A stretch of DNA of 7,742 bases from DATLAN01 sp035527455 (lineage in GTDB: Bacteria; Planctomycetota; Planctomycetia; Pirellulales; Thermoguttaceae): positions 1 through 7,742 of the forward strand of contig DATLAN010000342.1 in the NCBI GenBank assembly GCA_035527455.1. The letters are read 5' to 3'. A model generated the notes under the pieces. The model saw only the letters and a program-made list of their open reading frames with translations, was not told the DNA's origin and did not search any database. Position 1 is the stretch's first letter. Every line of letters begins with the position of its first letter. The position numbers and the translations under genes were made by a program. This document shows, piece after piece, positions 5,187-7,742 of this stretch.

Positions 5187-5216
5187 AGTATAGTTGCCGC
5201 AGCAAGCGATCGTCAA
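5187..5216 (-). promoter_or_regulatory. Sigma70-type promoter for the secreted-protein gene
   Basis: The minus strand shows TTGACG (5216-5211) as the -35 box, an 18-bp spacer and TATACT (5192-5187) as the -10 box. Each matches 5 of 6 consensus bases, and an AT-rich start region follows. Transcription should begin near 5180, about 90 nt before the ATG at 5089. This is the strongest promoter-like sequence I found in the window. Confidence 0.75.
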
Positions 5217-5265
5217 GCAATGGTCGCCCCCCGCTGGTGTGGGTATGGGCGGGTAAGGAACGCCG

Positions 5266-5289
5266 AAAAAGGACTTGCCGCTTTGGCAA
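5266..5289 (-). terminator. Possible terminator after the MscS gene
   Basis: The minus strand reads TTGCC-AAAGC-GGCAA (5289-5275), then GTCC and TTTTT (5270-5266). The 5-bp stem is short and 4 nt separate it from the T-run, so it is only a modest candidate. Its position, 27 bp beyond the MscS stop and upstream of the next promoter, supports it. Confidence 0.45.
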
Positions 5290-5315
5290 TCTGTCCGCAG
5301 CCGGACGAGACGCCG

Positions 5316-6290
5316 TCAGCGCCGAGGCAGCGGCGCGGCGACTCGTGCCCGATCGCGGCGCCATCGGGTCGTGCCAACTCCCAGAAGCGGCTTGACGCGT
5401 TGCCTGGGGCTTCGGGCCTGCGTTGATGCTCCCGCAGCGTCCTTGGCGGCGGCTTTCTCGCTTTCCTTCGCAGCCGCGCGTGCCGCGGTCAACGCGAGGT
5501 AGCGGCGCAGGATGGCTTGCTCGATTCTTCCCTTGCGTCTGGCCGGCACGGCGACCCGTACCACCAATTCCAGCTCGCCCGCCTTGGGCAAGGACACGTT
5601 GATGCGCGGATCGACGCCCAGCGAGGCGAGCCCTTCGTACCTCGTAAAGCGGGCGAAATGCCTGCGAGCCTCCTCCAGGAATGAGGTGCACTCCTCTTTG
5701 GCGGCCGTGAGCAAATCCTGCTCTGCATTCTGCCACGCGGCGTCCATCTTCAGCGGAACTTTGAAGGCGTGCAGCACGAAGTCGTGCGTGTAGCTCTCGT
5801 TGACGAGCGGTTTGCCGAGAAAAACGCTGTTGGGCAGCACGACGGCTCGGCCGGTCACCTGGTGAAGCCCGATCTCCATGACGGTCGTCGTCAGCAGATT
5901 GTGATCGATCACATCTCCCCGAATACCGGAGATTTCGATCCGATCGCCGATCTTGAAGGCCTTGCCGCCCGTCTGGAACAGGGCCCCCGTCACGCACTGG
6001 ATCAGTTCCTTCGTGGCGATGACCGCAGCGACGGCCACGGCAAAGATCGACACGGCGAACAGGCGAAGCTCTTCGGCCCAGATCATGACCAGACCGAGCA
6101 CGAAGAGCAGGAGAATTGCCGTGCGGAGTTGAACCAGCCAGCGACGGCGGACTTCTTTGGCCAACTTCTCGTTGGCGAGAATCGCCCTGACGAAAATTGT
6201 CCTGAGGACCAGCAGGGCCAACACGAGCACCCCGGTGCTGATCAAGCCCACGAAAAGCGGGCTGTCCGGCAACTGACTGAGCCAGCCCAT
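5316..6290 (-). CDS. Small MscS-family mechanosensitive ion channel
   Basis: MscS channels open under membrane tension to release solutes during hypo-osmotic shock. This 324-aa inner-membrane protein has three predicted membrane segments at about 13-34, 53-72 and 77-98, matching E. coli MscS architecture. The third is the pore-lining helix (SIFAVAVAAVIATKELIQ). The MscS beta domain follows: KAFKIGDRIEISGIRGDVID (110-129), the LLTTTVMEIG stretch and VLPNSVFLGKPLVN (151-164). A soluble alpha/beta domain with DPRINV and LELVVRVAVPAR comes next. Residues 268-324 form an Ala/Lys/Arg-rich low-complexity tail, probably disordered. The frame stays open far upstream, but the region before 6290 overlaps transketolase and has no hydrophobic start; the ATG at 6290 directly precedes the first membrane helix. 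Its ribosome binding site is weak. It lies 41 bp after transketolase and is probably cotranscribed. Confidence 0.9.
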   Translation of the reverse strand: MGWLSQLPDSPLFVGLISTGVLVLALLVLRTIFVRAILANEKLAKEVRRRWLVQLRTAILLLFVLGLVMIWAEELRLFAVSIFAVAVAAVIATKELIQCVTGALFQTGGKAFKIGDRIEISGIRGDVIDHNLLTTTVMEIGLHQVTGRAVVLPNSVFLGKPLVNESYTHDFVLHAFKVPLKMDAAWQNAEQDLLTAAKEECTSFLEEARRHFARFTRYEGLASLGVDPRINVSLPKAGELELVVRVAVPARRKGRIEQAILRRYLALTAARAAAKESEKAAAKDAAGASTQARSPRQRVKPLLGVGTTRWRRDRARVAAPLPRR

Positions 6291-6331
6291 TTCCGATCTG
6301 CCCCCGTTTTTCTGAAACAGCGCGGCCGATC

Positions 6332-7742
6332 CTACGATTCTTTCGCAGCCTTCACCACGTTCTCCACCGTGAGACCGAAGTGCTGCATCAGCACCTTGGC
6401 CGGGCCGGACGCGCCGAAGCCGCACATGCCGATGAAACGCCCCTCCAGCCCGATGTACCTCTCCCAACCTTGCTTCACGCCCGCTTCCACCGCCACGCGG
6501 CGGGTGACCTCCGGCGGCAATACGGAGTTGCGGTATTCGGCCGGCTGTCGGTCGAACAGCTCCCAGCAGGGCAGGCTGACCACCCGAGCGTTGATGCCCT
6601 CGGCCGCCAACTGCTCGTAGGCTTCCAGGCAAAGGGAAACCTCGCTGCCGGTGGCCATCAGAATCACCTCCGGCCGTCCGTCGGCGGCGTCGATCAGGAC
6701 GTAGCCGCCCTTCTGCACCCCGGACGCCGGGCCGTATTTCGTGCGGTCCAACGTGGGCAGGTTTTGACGCGTCAGCACCAAGGCCGCCGGCTGGTCCTTC
6801 AACTGCACGATCGCCTTGTACGATTCGACCACCTCGTTGGCGTCGGCCGGGCGGAACACCGCCAGGTTGGGAATCGCCCGCAAGGCCGCCAGGTGCTCGA
6901 CCGGCTGATGCGTGGGGCCGTCTTCGCCCACGCCGATCGAATCGTGGGTGAAAATGTAGAAGACCGGCAGCTTCATCAAGGCGGCCAGCCGCATCGCGGG
7001 CCGCATGTAGTCGCTGAAGACGAAGAACGTGGCCGCGTAGGACCGCAACCCGCACAGGGCCATCCCGTTGCAGATCGCGGCCATGGCGTGTTCGCGGATG
7101 CCGAAGTGGAAGTTGCGGCCGGCGTAGCTGCCCGCCTGAAACTCGCCGGCCCCTTCGAAAGTCAAGTCCGACTTGTTCGAGGGCGCCAGGTCGGCCGAAC
7201 CGCCGAGCATCCAGGGGATGTTCCTGGCCACCTGGTTGAGCACCTTGCCCGACGAAGCCCGGCTGGCCACGCCCTTCGCGTCGGCGGGGAATTCTTGGAT
7301 GCCGGCGTCCCACCCGTCGGACAACCCGCCGCTTTGGATCAGTTCCAGTTGCCCGGCCAGATCGGGGTGCTCGCTCTTGTACTGGGCGAACTTCGCGTCC
7401 CAGGCCGCGCGTGCCTTCTGCCCCCGCGCGCCGATCCCCTTGCGGAAATGGGCCGGCACCTCGTCGGGCACCAGGAAATGCTCGTCCTCCGGCCAGCCAT
7501 ACGCCCGCTTGGTCAGACGAATTTCTTCTTCGCCCAACGGGGCCCCATGCGCACCGTGCGTGTCGGCCGCGTGGGGAGCGCCGTAGGCGATCACGCTACG
7601 AACGATGATCAGCGTGGGCCGGTCGTCGGTCTGCTGGAAGGTCTTGATCGCCAAGCGCAGCGCGTCCAGATCGTTGACGTCGCCGACCTTGACGACATTC
7701 CAGCCCAGTCCGGCAAACCGCGCGGCCACGTCTTCGCTGAAG
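6332..7742 (-). CDS. tkt: Transketolase, C-terminal part (cut by window edge)
   Basis: Transketolase is a thiamine-diphosphate enzyme that moves two-carbon units between sugar phosphates in the pentose phosphate (or Calvin) pathway. The visible 469 residues begin FSEDVAARF inside the first domain; about 195-200 N-terminal residues lie beyond the window, giving a normal total near 665. Counting from the edge, HGAPLG at 65-70 holds the His equivalent to E. coli His261. GGSADLAPSN is at 180-189, and the catalytic Glu of the thiamine-binding domain is E217 in GIREHAM. The GEDGPTHQP signature at 272-280 includes the conserved active-site His. The C-terminal domain runs from about 330 to the TAG stop at 6334. 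All checked active-site residues are intact. The apparent start near 7729 is an internal GTG, not a real start. Confidence 0.97.
   Translation of the reverse strand, partial: FSEDVAARFAGLGWNVVKVGDVNDLDALRLAIKTFQQTDDRPTLIIVRSVIAYGAPHAADTHGAHGAPLGEEEIRLTKRAYGWPEDEHFLVPDEVPAHFRKGIGARGQKARAAWDAKFAQYKSEHPDLAGQLELIQSGGLSDGWDAGIQEFPADAKGVASRASSGKVLNQVARNIPWMLGGSADLAPSNKSDLTFEGAGEFQAGSYAGRNFHFGIREHAMAAICNGMALCGLRSYAATFFVFSDYMRPAMRLAALMKLPVFYIFTHDSIGVGEDGPTHQPVEHLAALRAIPNLAVFRPADANEVVESYKAIVQLKDQPAALVLTRQNLPTLDRTKYGPASGVQKGGYVLIDAADGRPEVILMATGSEVSLCLEAYEQLAAEGINARVVSLPCWELFDRQPAEYRNSVLPPEVTRRVAVEAGVKQGWERYIGLEGRFIGMCGFGASGPAKVLMQHFGLTVENVVKAAKES

Noticed and set aside
3971..5188. 405-aa open frame on the plus strand
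   Set aside because: It is antisense to the secreted protein, which has a signal peptide, promoter and protein-like composition. The plus frame shows no domain.
6291..7313. N-terminal extension of the MscS frame reaching into transketolase
   Set aside because: The frame stays open for 341 codons upstream of 6290, but this is a shadow of transketolase on the same strand (Gly/Arg/Pro-rich, no family features). A fusion is not supported.
1..7742. CRISPR arrays, tRNA or rRNA genes, transposases, phage or defence genes
   Set aside because: I looked for regularly spaced direct repeats, tRNA-like cloverleaf sequences and characteristic protein motifs and found none.

Overview
The window is GC-rich bacterial chromosome. 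All eight recognisable protein genes lie on the minus strand, so transcription runs from the right edge to the left. A planctomycete of the Pirellulales type is my best guess. The reasons are the mix of families (a short Obg, type III pantothenate kinase, a sorbitol-dehydrogenase-like enzyme, a secreted protein I cannot place), the loose operon structure, and short intergenic palindromic repeats of a kind I associate with that group. This is inference, because no rRNA or other phylogenetic marker beyond L27 and Obg is present.

Layout in transcription order. (1) 7742-6332: C-terminal ~70% of a transketolase, cut by the window edge. (2) 6290-5316: a small MscS-type mechanosensitive channel 41 bp downstream, probably cotranscribed, with a possible terminator at 5266-5289. 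(3) A good sigma70-type promoter (5187-5216) and a 5'-leader stem-loop precede a secreted 365-aa protein of unknown function (5089-3992). (4) A 344-bp gap (3991-3648) holds a hairpin over the stop codon, a pair of 31-bp head-to-head REP-like repeats, a cluster of ACACT/AGTGT motifs and a promoter for rpmA. (5) 3647-3399: ribosomal protein bL27, followed by a strong intrinsic terminator (3335-3366). (6) 3288-2284: Obg GTPase without an OCT tail. (7) 2207-2007: a lone HicB-like protein whose end overlaps (8) coaX, type III pantothenate kinase (2014-1229), which starts with TTG behind a strong ribosome binding site. (9) A 63-bp element with 22-bp GTAG-ended inverted repeats separates coaX from (10) a zinc-dependent sorbitol/xylitol-type dehydrogenase (1125-85). 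A third copy of the 31-bp repeat lies beyond it at 6-36.

The functions are mostly housekeeping: the pentose phosphate/Calvin shuffle (transketolase), osmotic safety (MscS), ribosome structure and assembly (L27, Obg), coenzyme A synthesis (CoaX) and polyol oxidation. I see no clear new multi-gene system. The most interesting material is non-coding: two unrelated families of palindromic intergenic repeats, a terminator splitting the usual rpmA-obg pair, the missing rplU, and an orphan HicB translationally tied to coaX.
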